Shown here piece after piece: positions 47,286 to 59,510 of a stretch of DNA of 64,000 nucleotides. Source of the stretch: Zanthoxylum bungeanum (Eukaryota > Streptophyta > Magnoliopsida > Sapindales > Rutaceae). The DNA lies in NCBI GenBank assembly GCA_019454045.1, contig SKCR01041530.1, forward strand, positions 1 through 64,000, read 5' to 3'. The position numbers were made by a program, and so were the translations under genes. Each line of letters starts with the position of its first letter. The first letter of the stretch is position 1. The notes below the pieces were generated by a model. It was not told the origin of the DNA, searched no databases, and saw only the letters and a list, made by a program, of their open reading frames with translations.

Positions 47286-47999
47286 AACAAAGTTAGCACA
47301 AATATAATAGTTTTCTCCCCCTTAAATGATATCAATTGAAAAATAAATTAACTTCCTTATTTTTCCCTTTTAAGAAAATATCATGTAGATAAAAACAATT
47401 TCATATCAATTATCATAAGACATATCATGGAATCCAAATATTCATATTCATCTCATAAGTCCATAAGATTCAATATGTCATCACATTATCCATAATATGC
47501 AATTTATCAAACAAACAATTTGAATCATTTGAAAACTTCATTTTAACAATCCAAATACATAATCAATCATAAAAGTCAAATTATGGATTGAAATCAATTT
47601 TTGACAATATAAGATCTAAAGGCATTTTAATCAATGAAATCACTCAATATGCTTTTCAATCATCATACAATTAATCTCACAATCTTTAATACAATTTAAA
47701 AATCAAAACATGAGATTGAATACATATATGACAATTTGTGCTCTTAATCCTAATATAAAACATTTAAGCACCACACATTGTATATTTCAAACTTTATCTA
47801 AAATCATCACTAATAATTCACATAATTCATTTATATATGTTTATCATACCAAGTGATTGCAATAGTTTGCATATATCTTCTCACTTGAGGAGTGTGCAAG
47901 ATTCATCACCTTAGTCATTTTAAGGTTGCATTAGGTTTTTTTTTTATTGAACTTTTTCCTCATTTTGTATTAAGTATTTGAGATCTTTACATTTCTCAT

Positions 48000-49165
48000 T
48001 AATAATTTTTCCCAAAACTTCACCTACAAAATCATTCAAATAAATTTTGGTACCCAAACTTTCTTAGGTCCAGGAGGGCTAATCTTGATTCTTTTAGGAA
48101 CCTAAATAACATTCACATTTTTCTTTTTACTCCAACAATCATAAATTTTGTGACCTTTCATATTACATGCATAACATACAATATTTGATGTAAGTGCATA
48201 TGATAAATGTTTATGCGAATTGGATGATTTCACAAAATAATTTTTCAAATATTTTTGCTTCATGTGAGGCTTATATCATAATTTGTATTTTTCAAAAACA
48301 CATCTTTGTGAACCAAGTAGCATTTTAAAATTCTTTTCACCTAGAGTGAACTTGTTCACAATGTCATGCAAATCATCTATCTTCTTATTTAAATCATCAT
48401 TTTCAATTTTCAAAGTTTCACAAGCACATGATGATTTAAAAGTAGATGATTCATTTTTCATATTCTTTACATAATATTCATGCTGTTCTTTTTAAACATG
48501 TATTCTCATTTTCTAAAATATGAATTTGTTCAATAAGAGATGCATGTTCATTTTCTACAATCATCATATCATTTTCATATTTGGCCTTTAAGTAAATATT
48601 TTCATTATCTAAAGCATGAATTTTTTTTATTATACACGATGCATGTTCATGTTGAAGTAATGTATGATCTTTCTCAATCAATTTTCATTTCTCCTGAAGA
48701 GCTTTACATTTATCACGCAAATTATTCAACATGTTAAGCAATTTATCACAATCGAAATTTCATTTTCACAAACAACATTGCTTTTATTTTTCGATTCCTC
48801 TATAGGATTTTCTATAGTAAAGAATGCTAAATTACTAATTTCATCATTTGATGAGAGTAAGAATCAATATTGACTATTTTTCTCATTTAGAAATTCTAAT
48901 GATTCCATAATTCACATGCATTTGTAAATTTGGGAATCCTATCTATTATGCTTTTATCTATTACATTTTATAAAAATTCAAGAGTATTTGAATTTACCGA
49001 AGTTATTTTTCTGTCCACGATCTCTAAATATCCACCAATATCATAGGCGAGTAAAAATGTGAGCATCCTCTTTTTCCAATATCTGAAGTCTGTTTCGTCA
49101 TAAAATGGTGGTCTATCGGGGAATGCACATTTGACGAAGTTTTTCATGTAGCTTGTAGAGGCCAT
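48000..49165 (-). pseudogene. gag: Copia-type gag, broken (copy 2)
   Basis: Starts MASTSYMKNF (ATG at 49165-49163) with FYDETDFRYWKKRMLTFLLAYDIGGY, open to 48968. Later open blocks are 48681-48478, a coiled-coil type stretch rich in EHA and LENEN phrases, and 48461-48276 (MLLGSQRCVFEKYKL). The zinc knuckle CYACNMKGHKIYDC is at about 48134-48175, followed by a VWVPK phrase. Same layout as copy 1, with stops and shifts in other places, so the two decayed independently. Confidence 0.83.
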
Positions 49166-49202
49166 TTGATCTCTTCTCAGATTGTTAAGTCCTTTGTGCT
49201 AA

Positions 49203-49220
49203 GTCCTAGCTTTGATACTA
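49203..49220 (-). other. Primer-binding site, initiator-Met type, degenerate
   Basis: Minus strand TAGTATCAAAGCTAGGAC, two changes from the usual TGGTATCAGAGC at its start. Confidence 0.7.
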
Positions 49221-49225
49221 TTGAT

Positions 49226-49554
49226 TGAAATTACCTAAAAGCACTATCAAGTAACAACTATATCTAAGAGGGGTTGAATTGGGCACTTCAACAAATAATG
49301 CATAATTAAAAATCTTTTCAATATTAAGCTACTTAGTTAGTAGATTTACCGATTATGCTTAGAATTCAATTTTCACAAATAATATATTCAACAATAAATA
49401 ATAAATAAAATACCGATTTTAATTATTCAAAAAGTGATTAACAATATTAATTTTAACAACGAAAATTTTAATATATGATATGGAAGAATATATAAAATTT
49501 CAATAAATAAATTATATATGGATAGAGAAATTGACACCGGATTTATAGTGGTTC
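49226..49554 (-). repeat. 5' LTR of Copia gag-only copy 2, inner part
   Basis: The LTR 3' end (GGTAATTTCA on the minus strand) and about 320 bp up to the GGTTC target site of the LARD-like element. It continues at 58926. Confidence 0.8.
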
Positions 49555-52129
49555 TGTTGGGGTTGGTGCTCAAAGCGCCAATCCGGACCGTATTTATGTC
49601 TGATTCATGAATATGAACAATCCATTTTTCCATAATATTACTTATTTATGGTTGCGCCTCATGTTTTTATATACGTATTCGATCTGATTACGATTAGATT
49701 GAAACTAAATGTTGTTTAGTGATATGTATATATTAGACAACGGCCCGATAATATATAATGCAGTACACAGTTACAAAGCTAGTTTGTAATTGACATTGGG
49801 AAGTGTCACTGCTAAATATATATTATCAATATAGTTCCTGGTCAAGATTCACTAACACGGGTCGGTTAGTCAAATTTGTTGAGACCAGTACGTGTCGTAT
49901 ATCGAGACTTGGTCCGATAGTTTATCCCAATGAACCATGAGTCTTGGGAGACTCGTATAGACGTATAGGTGTTTATAGTGGATAAACACTGAATGACTCA
50001 CCGAAGATTCTTAATGGATGGTACACCAACGTCAATAAGAATCTTCTCGGGTTGAGTAGCATAGTGGTCATTCGACTTGAGACACCACTGTGGATGTATG
50101 AGCCATCCTCCACACTTAGATGGCAGTCACGTCACCGATCTATTTAGATCAGACCTCCGCCTGTTCGTTGGGTGTGGTCCTATCCTCAGGATATCCTGTG
50201 TGTGTCAAGATATGATTCATCAGTTCTGTGTACAGAGCATAGGTAGTCCATATGTGATTAGCAATCAGTTAAATCTATAGTTCCGAATGTTATTTATAGA
50301 TTGCTAATATAATCGTCGACGGGATAATACCTATAGTGATTTGACGTTTACATCTATATCTCTGGTATTATCTGGATACCTGTGACGGATGGATTATACG
50401 TATGTAATGACCTTGACCTGTATGATTCAGCTAGTTTATCTGTGGTCGTCATAATTTATGGGTGGGTAAATTATGGACACGAAATTAGATTTTGTGACGG
50501 ATATACCTGAATCTAGAGAGTCTCACTAATGAAATATACTCATAGAGCACTAGGGCAACTTTTATGAATAATGGTGATTATTTATAAATCGTTTAAACGT
50601 TAAACGAAAAATGCATGCAAACTGGCCGAACCGCCATTTCCTAATTAATGTGTATTTATATTTAATATATATTATTAAATACACATTAATAAATTGTCAA
50701 ATAAAGTTATTTGACATATATCATTTATATATGTATTTGAGATATTTAAAGTAAATATAATACATATATTTGAGATATTTGTATTTAATTAATTAATTAA
50801 TTATTTAATTGTTAAATAATTAATATAATTAAACTATAAATATCTTATCAAATGATAAATTTAGGAAATGATTATAAGTGTAAATGTTTGACTTTACATT
50901 AAAGGAAAAGATTGTCAAAATGGTTTTGACTTCTTTTGATATTTGATTAAATTGTTTAAAATGAAAATATCTATTTCCTTTTTCTTTTGTAATTTTCGGC
51001 CATGAACTTATTAAATATAAGTGTTATATTTTTTAAGTTGCCATTGTTGATTGTTTGGAATCATTAAAGTGTAATGATAAAAGCAAAACAAGTTGATAAA
51101 CCTTTAAATGAAACAAAATCAAAATATCTAGATATTTTATTATTTCTCCTAAATTTCGGCCAAGGCTCATTTTGGAGGAGGTATATATTGTTTTGTTTCA
51201 TTTTTAGGGGTTAAAAGAAGTTCAAATACACAAAATAAAATAAAAGAAAGTTGAGAGAAAAGCTTGAAGGCCAAAGGAGAAAAGACTTGAAAACTTGGAT
51301 TTTGTAAGTCTTTCTTTAAAGCTTTCAACATGGAAATTGTTTCTAACATGTTTAGCATCATTTTGTGTCGCTTTGATGTTCTTTCTTCTATTATAGTTTG
51401 TGTTATTTGGTTGAGAACTTGTGTGAAAGATTGATGCATGTAAGTGAGCTTAAACTGTTTTAAAGCTTACTTTTGATTCTTTGAAAATCAAAGTTGCCAT
51501 TCAAGAGTTAGTAAGCCACTCCTTGGTGACCTAGAATTGTTCTAGATTTGTTTCAAAGTGGTGAGGCTAGATTGGTGAAGTATTGAATGGATTAAAGTGT
51601 TGGATTTTGTAAATTTGGTGAAATTGGACAATTTGCTGAAATTGAAAATTAGGGTTCATAACCCACTCCAAATTTGGGATTTTCATATATGTGATGTATT
51701 ATGGTATTAATATATGAATGTAAATTTTTGGGTTGATTGGATTTGATCTTGGCATGTTTTGAACAAAAGGGACCAAAATGCAATTACTTGAAAATTTGGG
51801 GTGCTCACGACAATTACTCAAAAATTGGGGATTTGTGTGAAATCTGATTTTGATGCATTAGATGTGTTGAAAAATATTTTAGAAATGATTTAGAATCATC
51901 CAAAATTATATTTGATAATTTTTGGGCTAAAATAATCAATTTACAAAGTTTTGGGCAATTCGGTATTACCAAGAAATTTGATCTCTTGTGTAATTTTTCA
52001 GAATTTGATAATTGGATAATTAATTAATAAGTTTATTTATTTATCGGGAAAAAAAAATTTGAAATCGGAAATTTTGATTTTCCGCGATTCCGCGCTGCGT
52101 TACCGATATTCCCCCTTAAAACCCCTACA
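49555..52129 (+). repeat. 5' LTR of LARD-like element copy 1
   Basis: 2575 bp, TGTTGGGGTTGG to TAAAACCCCTACA. It lacks about 23 bp near 50280 that the 3' LTR has at about 57043-57065. Short frames (50077-50280, 51167-51439) are shared by both LTRs and have no protein motif. Confidence 0.92.
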
Positions 52130-52132
52130 AAA

Positions 52133-52144
52133 TGGTATCAGAGC
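52133..52144 (+). other. Primer-binding site, initiator tRNA-Met type
   Basis: TGGTATCAGAGC, three bases after the LTR end. Confidence 0.92.
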
Positions 52145-55100
52145 GAGTCTGATTCTGGCCACCCTAATATGATTATTCCTTTTAAATTCAATGTTTAATT
52201 TATTCTTTACTTGTTGCATGCATGTATTTATTTAATTTGATTAAATAAATTAAAAGAATCTTTTGCGGAAAATCCCTAAATAATAAGGTTTTATGTAATT
52301 TATGTATTTGATGCATATTACATGGTCCGTCTTGTCAATACGGTTTATGAATATTTTTCTGTGACTACATCCGAGATCGTGCCTCTGCTGTGAGGGTGTA
52401 GCCGATAGAGATTTATTTATGCATGATGTATATTAGATACTAGATAAATTCAAGCGAAAGCGGAATCCTGAACGTGCCCTAACTGTCAGGGTTACGCAAG
52501 TAGCTTGAGTTTATCATTGACGAGTTTAACCTTAGTACGTCTCCTTGTGGGCTTGCCTTAGCACTCACAACAAGAAACGACCAGGACCGGAAACCCAGGA
52601 GTCACTAGTGAGTGATTGACAATGAGTTGTCTACTTGTGAATATACGTAGGCGAGACCTTACCTCTGCTGTGAGTCAAAATATATTCATGGGTTCCTCTT
52701 CCCATTATGGAATTTGATTTAATTATTGAATTCTCATTTTTCCGTTGGGGATACGGTATTATGTAAAATAATGGGAGGCACTACTAATTTTAAAAAATTC
52801 CATAACTTAGGCAGTGATATTATTATGGAAATAGCCGTTTGTTCGTTTCCTTATTCTATGTTTATATAGAATTGAACTTTTATTCACCGCACACATATTT
52901 TGTTATGTTATCTGACTTGACTCTTAGTTACAGTTATTATAGAATAAGTTCTAGATAATATTAGACTATGATATTTTTAGATTGGTCTAAACCATCTGGA
53001 ACTGTTGTTCCGATTTTCTTCAAAAATCAAGATGGTTAATGACTTAGTTTCTCAGTCATGACAGATAATCTAGATAGATATCCCTTTTAGGATATATTCT
53101 GTAGAGAGAATAGTTTCTTGTGTAGTAAGAATTGACACGAATAAGTTCATGTCTCGAGATTCTTGACTGGCATTAAGAAAACCCCATTAGGTATTTGTTT
53201 ATCTAGTAATGACGTTTCTTAGCTTTAATTACCTTTTAGAGGCAATGTGTCTGACACAATTTGCTAATCAGTTATTTGTAATTATTGTGAATAGTTGAAT
53301 GAATTAAAGCTAAAGAAAGGAGATGCGTATAGTTGTGTAAAGAAAATATCGATTTTCACAATACTACAACTATAGGTATTGGATACCAGATCTCCCGTCT
53401 AGTTATTTAAAATATTAGTTAACGATTGTTTTGATATTTGATATCGGAACTTGCGACTATTGGATATTTACTTGTTTTTTATAAATAATTGTTATATATT
53501 TTAAATATAACTAGTAGTGTCATTGACGTAGAGATAAACATTAAGAAAAAATTATTCGGTAAAGTAAATAATTTAGAACGGTGCTTTATGAGATTTTATC
53601 ACTTGAGCATGGATGCTTATTCCGTATGGTAAAATGATGGTTTGATATAAGATCACACCACATATCCTTATCCATTTAATGAATATTGTATTCGGGAAGG
53701 TGATTAAAATCTCGTTTAACCAATGATTTGTCATTGGACCACCAGATTATTAAACTGATACATTAGAAGTATGTAGTTTAATGAATTTTAATTGCTTAAG
53801 GTAGTTTTCTTTACTTCGTAACTTAGTTTATGAATTGTCATAACTTAGTTACGTGTTTCTGAAAGAACACATATTGAACGTCTTGAAATGATCAAGAACT
53901 TTCAATCTGTTCTGATGAAACATAGGTTGAACATTTTTGACTTGTTCAAATATATTCAATCTGAAGTTTTGAGAACTCTATCCTTAAAATTCATTACATG
54001 TCTTTGAATGTTCAAAGATCTTGATACGATCAAACATATGAATTTAAAATAATTATTTCTAAGGTTATTCAGTGAATATGATTCTTATTCAATATGATTC
54101 GTCCATGATTCCATCTTGATGGAATTGAGTAGTGGCAGCAGTCGAATCTTATATGATTTGATTCGTTTGATATTGAATGTTACCGAATTAGTTTCAATAC
54201 TCTTGGGGATATGCTCCAGTAACACTAGTTCATCTTTTTAATTTAGGTTCCATTAATTTCTACAGTTACATATATGATATGTCTAGGTAGAAGATCCGGA
54301 TCTTGAAAAGTTTGAGATTTGAATCTTTCTTTTTATAATAGTTATATAATGGAAATTACTTACACCTCGTAGGTATAAGTAAAAGTTTATCATTTATTCT
54401 GTTCAATAGAATATTGTATTCTATTTAATAGAATATCTTTCCTACGATCCTAAGTAATAAAATCATTTTATTACTTGGTGTGTAACATCGGATGATAACA
54501 TTGTAGAAAAGACTTGACTTATTAAAGTCAAATGTGAGAATGATAAATTATAAATGGAACTACTACGTAATTAATAAGATGAAACAACCTTTATACAACT
54601 TTTATATAAGTTTAATAGGATATCAGAATCATTTAGGAGTATTTAATACTTAATGGTTATGTTGTTTTCTTACCGAAGAAAATTATCCTATAACTTATAA
54701 TGGAAGCGATATTTGTATCGATTCTGGAAGTTTATCATTGAACCATAGATCTAAGATTGTTCATAGCTTACTACGATCAAGTTTTAAACTTGATTAAACT
54801 TTCATTATGAATTAGTTCATGATATGTGCTAATTGTTTGAGCAGCGAAAGCGGTGTGAGCTTATTAAAGGTTTGACCTTTATAGTATGACAGTGAGAAAA
54901 GTTATACTCAGCAATCTATTATAGATTCTGAGAAAACTTATCTCTAGTCACGCTAATTGAACAATTAAGATATATTGGTTAATGTTTATATTAAACTGTA
55001 CATTTTAGCTAAAGAATGCAAAATGGCGTTTTTTGAATGACTTATTCAGATAAGAGATCAGTTGTGATTTCTTTGTTTGAAGAGTTCATTCTGAAATGGC

Positions 55101-56300
55101 CCTAAAATTTATGTTCTGCTGAGATCGCAGTTTAGTGTGCTAACTTATAGAGCCTATTGTAGACTCGGACAAGTCTTCTGGAAATCCGTGTTCTCTATTT
55201 TTTATATCAGTCAGATTCTCTGATCTTGTCAAAGTATAGAGAATACATATGTGATTGAAGGGTTAGTAGGAGCGTACAAATTACTTTCTAGTGTTTATAT
55301 CCTAACAAAATTATCATTATTATGGTAATAATGAGATGTTTATGAGGTAAAAGGTTTACCTAAGTCTTCTTTACTCCGTGAAAGCAGTGAGAGTAGTCTC
55401 TATTATATTTGAAATAAAGTTTTATATAAGATATAAAACTAAGAGACTTGGGAGATACTCCTATTATTCGTACATTAGATATGATCTAATAAAGGATATA
55501 ACTAGGCTATCTGTATGACAATTAGTACAACTGTTGGACAGTTACTGTGTGTCTTATATAAAGTATTAATCTTTCGTAAAAGATGATTCCTTTTTCGAAA
55601 GAGATATTGATTAGAATGTCTAATCAATCTTATGTATCATTTAATGATGACATAATAAATACTTTATTATTTGTGATTGTAGATATCGATTTAATCGTAA
55701 TTGTTACGAGTTATTTTGATATCTTATAGACCATAGGATGAATCATGAAACACGTTCTTTGTGATCTTTGAGATATTAAGAACGAGTTTCTAATTCATGG
55801 AGAATACAGTCTGCAACCATTAGGGTCATATTAGTTTTGAGACTAATTATGACGTTAGACAGTCTACGTCATAAAGAGTCACAAAAGATGCAGTGGGAGT
55901 GTCACGAATGATTTTACAATTTAGTGGAATTAGATGCAACTTATGAAGTATTGACTTATGAAGTTGCATAGTGACCTTATAAATTAGAAGTTTTATATTG
56001 GTGTTGTACTTGCGGTTGTCCGCATATTATTTTGGATTTGATCCCTGAATACTTGGACAACTCAGTAGCTGTAGCACAATACTGATGTAGTGTCTGATTC
56101 ATATTAATGTATAATTTAGATTCTACAAAATATGAAAGATACTGGCTATGGGAAACGATTGGGTTTGTTTGACAAACTCAATATATTATAGCGGACTTAC
56201 ATCTTGTTGCCTACCTCTTAAGTGCTAGGTGAGCTTTTGAGGGACATGCGTATACAATACACATTGAGATTTGTATATGATACCGTGGATTGGCACAAGA
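52145..56300 (+). other. Non-coding internal domain of LARD copy 1
   Basis: AT-rich, stops in all frames, no gene. Matches copy 2 in reverse over the whole length with scattered substitutions and small indels, without the triplet pattern of coding sequence. It starts with the hairpin array at 52365-52688. Confidence 0.85.
52365..52688 (+). ncRNA. Hairpin array in LARD leader, copy 1
   Basis: Four inverted repeats: CTACATCC/GGGTGTAG (52365-52401), AATCCTGA/TCAGGGTT (52464-52493), CTCCTTGTG/CACAACAAG (52541-52574, two mismatches) and TGAATATA/TATATTCA (52638-52688). Loops hold GTGCCTCTGC, GTGCCCTAAC, TTGCCTTAGC and TTACCTCTGC, variants of the GTGCCAAAGC seen four times in copy 2. It begins about 220 nt past the primer site. 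Confidence 0.55.
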
Positions 56301-56315
56301 GCAAGTGGGAGAAAT
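56301..56315 (+). other. Polypurine tract of LARD copy 1
   Basis: GCAAGTGGGAGAAAT next to the 3' LTR start. Confidence 0.8.
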
Positions 56316-58925
56316 TGTTGGGGTTGGAGCTCAAAGCTCTAATCCGGATCGTATTTATGTCTGATTCATGAATATGAACAATCCACTTTTCCATAATATT
56401 ACTTATTTATGGTTGCGCATCTTGTTTTTATATACGTATTCGATCTAATTACGATTAAATTGAAACTAAATGTTGTTTAGTGATATGTATATATTAGACA
56501 AAGACTCGATAATATATAATGCAATACACAGTTACAAAGCTAGTTTGTAATTGACATTGGGAAGTGTCACTACTAAATGTGTATTATCAAATATAGTTCC
56601 TGGTCAAGATTCACTAACACGGGTCGGTTAGTCAAATCTGTTGAGACCAGTACATGTCGTATATCGAGACTTGGTCCGATGGTTTATCCCAATGAACCAT
56701 GAGTATTGGGAGACTCGTATAGACGTATAGGTGTTTATAGTGGATAAACACTGAATGACTCACCGAAGATTCTTAATGGATGGTACACCAACATCAATAA
56801 GAATCTTCTCGGGTTGAGTAGCATAGTGGTCATTCGACTTGAAACACCACTGTGGATGTATGAGCCATCCTCCACACTTAAATGGCAGTCACGTCACCGA
56901 TCTATTTAGATCAGACCTCCGCATGTTCGTTGGGTGTGGTCCGATCCTCAGGATATCCTGTGTGTGTCAAGATAGGATCCGTCAGTTCTGTGTACAGAGC
57001 ATAGGTAGTCCATATGTGATTAGCAATCAGTTAAATCTATGGCCATAGTATACTTCGGAAATGAGTTCCGAATGTTATTTATAGATTGCTAATAGAATCG
57101 TCGACGAGATAATACCTATAGTGATTTGACGTTTACATCTATATCTCTGGCATTATCCGGATACCTGTGACGGAGGGATTATACGTATGTAATGACCTCG
57201 ACCTGTATGATTCAGCTAGTTTATCTGTGGTCGTCATAATTTACGGGTGGGTAAATTATGGACACGAAATTAGATTTTATGACGGATATACTTGAATCTA
57301 GAGAGTCTCACTAATGAAATATACTCGTAGAGCACTAGGGTAACTTTTATGAATAATGATGATTATTTATAAATCGTTTAAACGTTAAACGAAAAATACA
57401 TGCAAACGGGCCGAACCATCATTTCCTAATTATTGTGTACTTGTATTTAATATATGATATTATTAAATACACATTAATAAATTGTCAAATAAATGTATTT
57501 GACATATATCATTTATATATGTATTTGAGATATTTAAAGTAAATATAATACATATATTTGAGATATTGTATTTAATTAATTAATTATTTAATTGTTAAAT
57601 AATTAATATAATTAAAATATAATATCTTATCAAATGATAAATTTAGGAAATGATTATAAGTGTAAATGTTTAACTTTACATTAAAGGAAAAGGTTGTCAA
57701 AATGGTTTTGACTTCTTTTGATATTTGATTAAATTATTTAAAATGAAAATATTTATTTCCATTTTCTTTTGTAATTTTCGGCCATGAACTTATTAAATAT
57801 AACTGTTATATTTTTTAAGTTGCCATTGTTGACTTGTTTGGAATCATTAAAGTGTAATGATAAAAGCAAAACAAGTTGATAAACCTTTAAATGAAACAAA
57901 AGCAAAATATCTAGATATTTTATTTATTTCTCCCTAAATTTCGGCCAAGGCTCATTTTGGAGGAGGTATATATTGTTTTGTTTCATTTTTAGGGTTTAAA
58001 AGAAGTTCAAATACACAAAATAAACATAAAAGAAAGTTGAGAGAAAAGCTTGAAGGCCAAATGAGAAAAGGCTTGAAAACTTGGATTTTGTAAGTCTTTC
58101 TTTAAAGCTTTCAACATGGAAATTGTTTCTAACATGTTTGGCATCATTTTGTGTCGCTTTGATGTTCTTTCTTCTATTATAGTTTGTGTTTATTTGGTTG
58201 AGAACTTGTGTGAAAGATTGATGCATGTAAGTGAGCTTAAACTTGTTTTAAAGCTTACTTTTGATTCTTTGAAAATCAATGTTTCCATTCTAGAGTTAGT
58301 AAGCCACTCCTTGGTGACCTAGAATTGTTCTAGATTTGTTTCAAAGTGGTGAGGCTAGATTGGTGAAGTATTGAATGGATTAAAGTGTTGGATTTTGTAA
58401 ATTTGGTGAAATTGGACAATTTGCTGAAATTAAAAAATTATGGTTCATAACCCACTCCAAATTTGGGGAGTTTCATATATGTGATGTATTATGGTATGAA
58501 TATGATGCATGTAAATTTTTGGGTTGATTGGATTTGATCTTGGCATGTTTTGAACAAAAGGGACCAAAATGCAATTACTTGAAAATTTGGGGTGCTCACG
58601 GCAATTACTCAAAAATTGGGGATTTGTGTGAAATCTGATTTTGATGCATTAGATGTGTTGAAAAATATTTTAGAAATGATTTAGAATCATCCAAAATTAT
58701 ATTTGATAATTTTTGGGCTGAAATAATCAATTTACAAAGTTTTGGGGCAATTCGGTAATTATCAAGAAATTTGATCTCTTGTGTAATTTTTCAGAATTTG
58801 ATAATTGGATAATTAAATAAATAAGTTTATTTAATTTATCCGAGAAAAAAAAATTTTGAAATCGTAAAATTTTGATTTTCCGCGATTCCGCTGCGTTACC
58901 GATATTCCCCCTTAAAACCCCTACA
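56316..58925 (+). repeat. 3' LTR of LARD-like element copy 1
   Basis: 2610 bp, TGTTGGGGTTGG to AAAACCCCTACA, followed by the GGTTC duplication. Confidence 0.92.
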
Positions 58926-59510
58926 GGTTCATCCAACTCCTTACCTACGTCCAATATTCCAAGACACGCTTGAAACTTTCCACTATGTAAAATAATTCCA
59001 CACTTTACAATGAGAGTTTTCCCGTCTCACTCCCAAAACTTTAGGATTTTCTTCCAAGGCTTCCTAAACCTTTTACAATAATTCCACCATTGAGAGTACT
59101 CACCAATCACACAATGGAATTCCACACACAAGTGTTTGATAAATATAATTTTACAACCACTATTTGGGTACTCAAAAAATATTACAAAGATTTAAATATG
59201 AGTATCTTAACTCAAATGTATTAAAGCTCACTAATATGAAAATGAAGATGAAATATGAGCTTTTTCAAATGTAGAGAATGCAAGATATAAAATATTTTAA
59301 AAATTATCTCCGCTATTTGGGAACTCATAAAATATTATAAAGATTTGAATGCGAGTGTATTACTCAAATGAAAAAAGCTCACTAATTAAATATGAAGATG
59401 TAAAACAATGAGCTTTATAAATTTGATTTTGGAGACAAAATAATTTAAATATGTTCATAAACTCTCAAGAATATTTTGACATGATTAGATGATGAATATA
59501 TGTGCAAGAG
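58926..59510 (-). repeat. 5' LTR of Copia gag-only copy 2, outer part
   Basis: Continuation of 49226-49554 after removal of the LARD-like element; in reverse it matches about 16700-17200. It contains an internal duplication of about 105 bp with a period near 154 bp (59159-59262 and 59312-59416). It ends where another LARD LTR starts. Confidence 0.78.

Larger units (their letters stand above)
47286..49225 (-). mobile_element. Copia gag-only element, copy 2: internal part
   Basis: Minus-strand homologue of 17463 to about 19360. It holds the primer site (49203-49220), broken gag and part of the non-coding 3' region, then is cut off near 47285. Its 5' LTR continues at 49226-49554 and, past the LARD-like insertion, at 58926-59510. 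Confidence 0.8.
49555..58925 (+). mobile_element. Complete LARD-like Copia element, copy 1
   Basis: 9371 bp, flanked by perfect GGTTC duplications (49550-49554 and 58926-58930). Order: 5' LTR (49555-52129), initiator-Met primer site (52133-52144), non-coding internal domain of about 4.2 kb, polypurine tract, 3' LTR (56316-58925). No Copia protein motif and no frame of 60 codons or more lies in the internal domain. That domain is conserved in copy 2 (24081-30465). The LTRs differ at perhaps 5-8% of positions by eye, so the insertion is not very recent. Confidence 0.93.

Noticed and set aside
50077..50280. Conserved short frames in LARD LTRs (also 56839-57048 and, in reverse, 15309-15509 and 23347-23538)
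   Set aside because: They recur because the LTRs are homologous. Length and stops differ between copies, and no protein motif is present.
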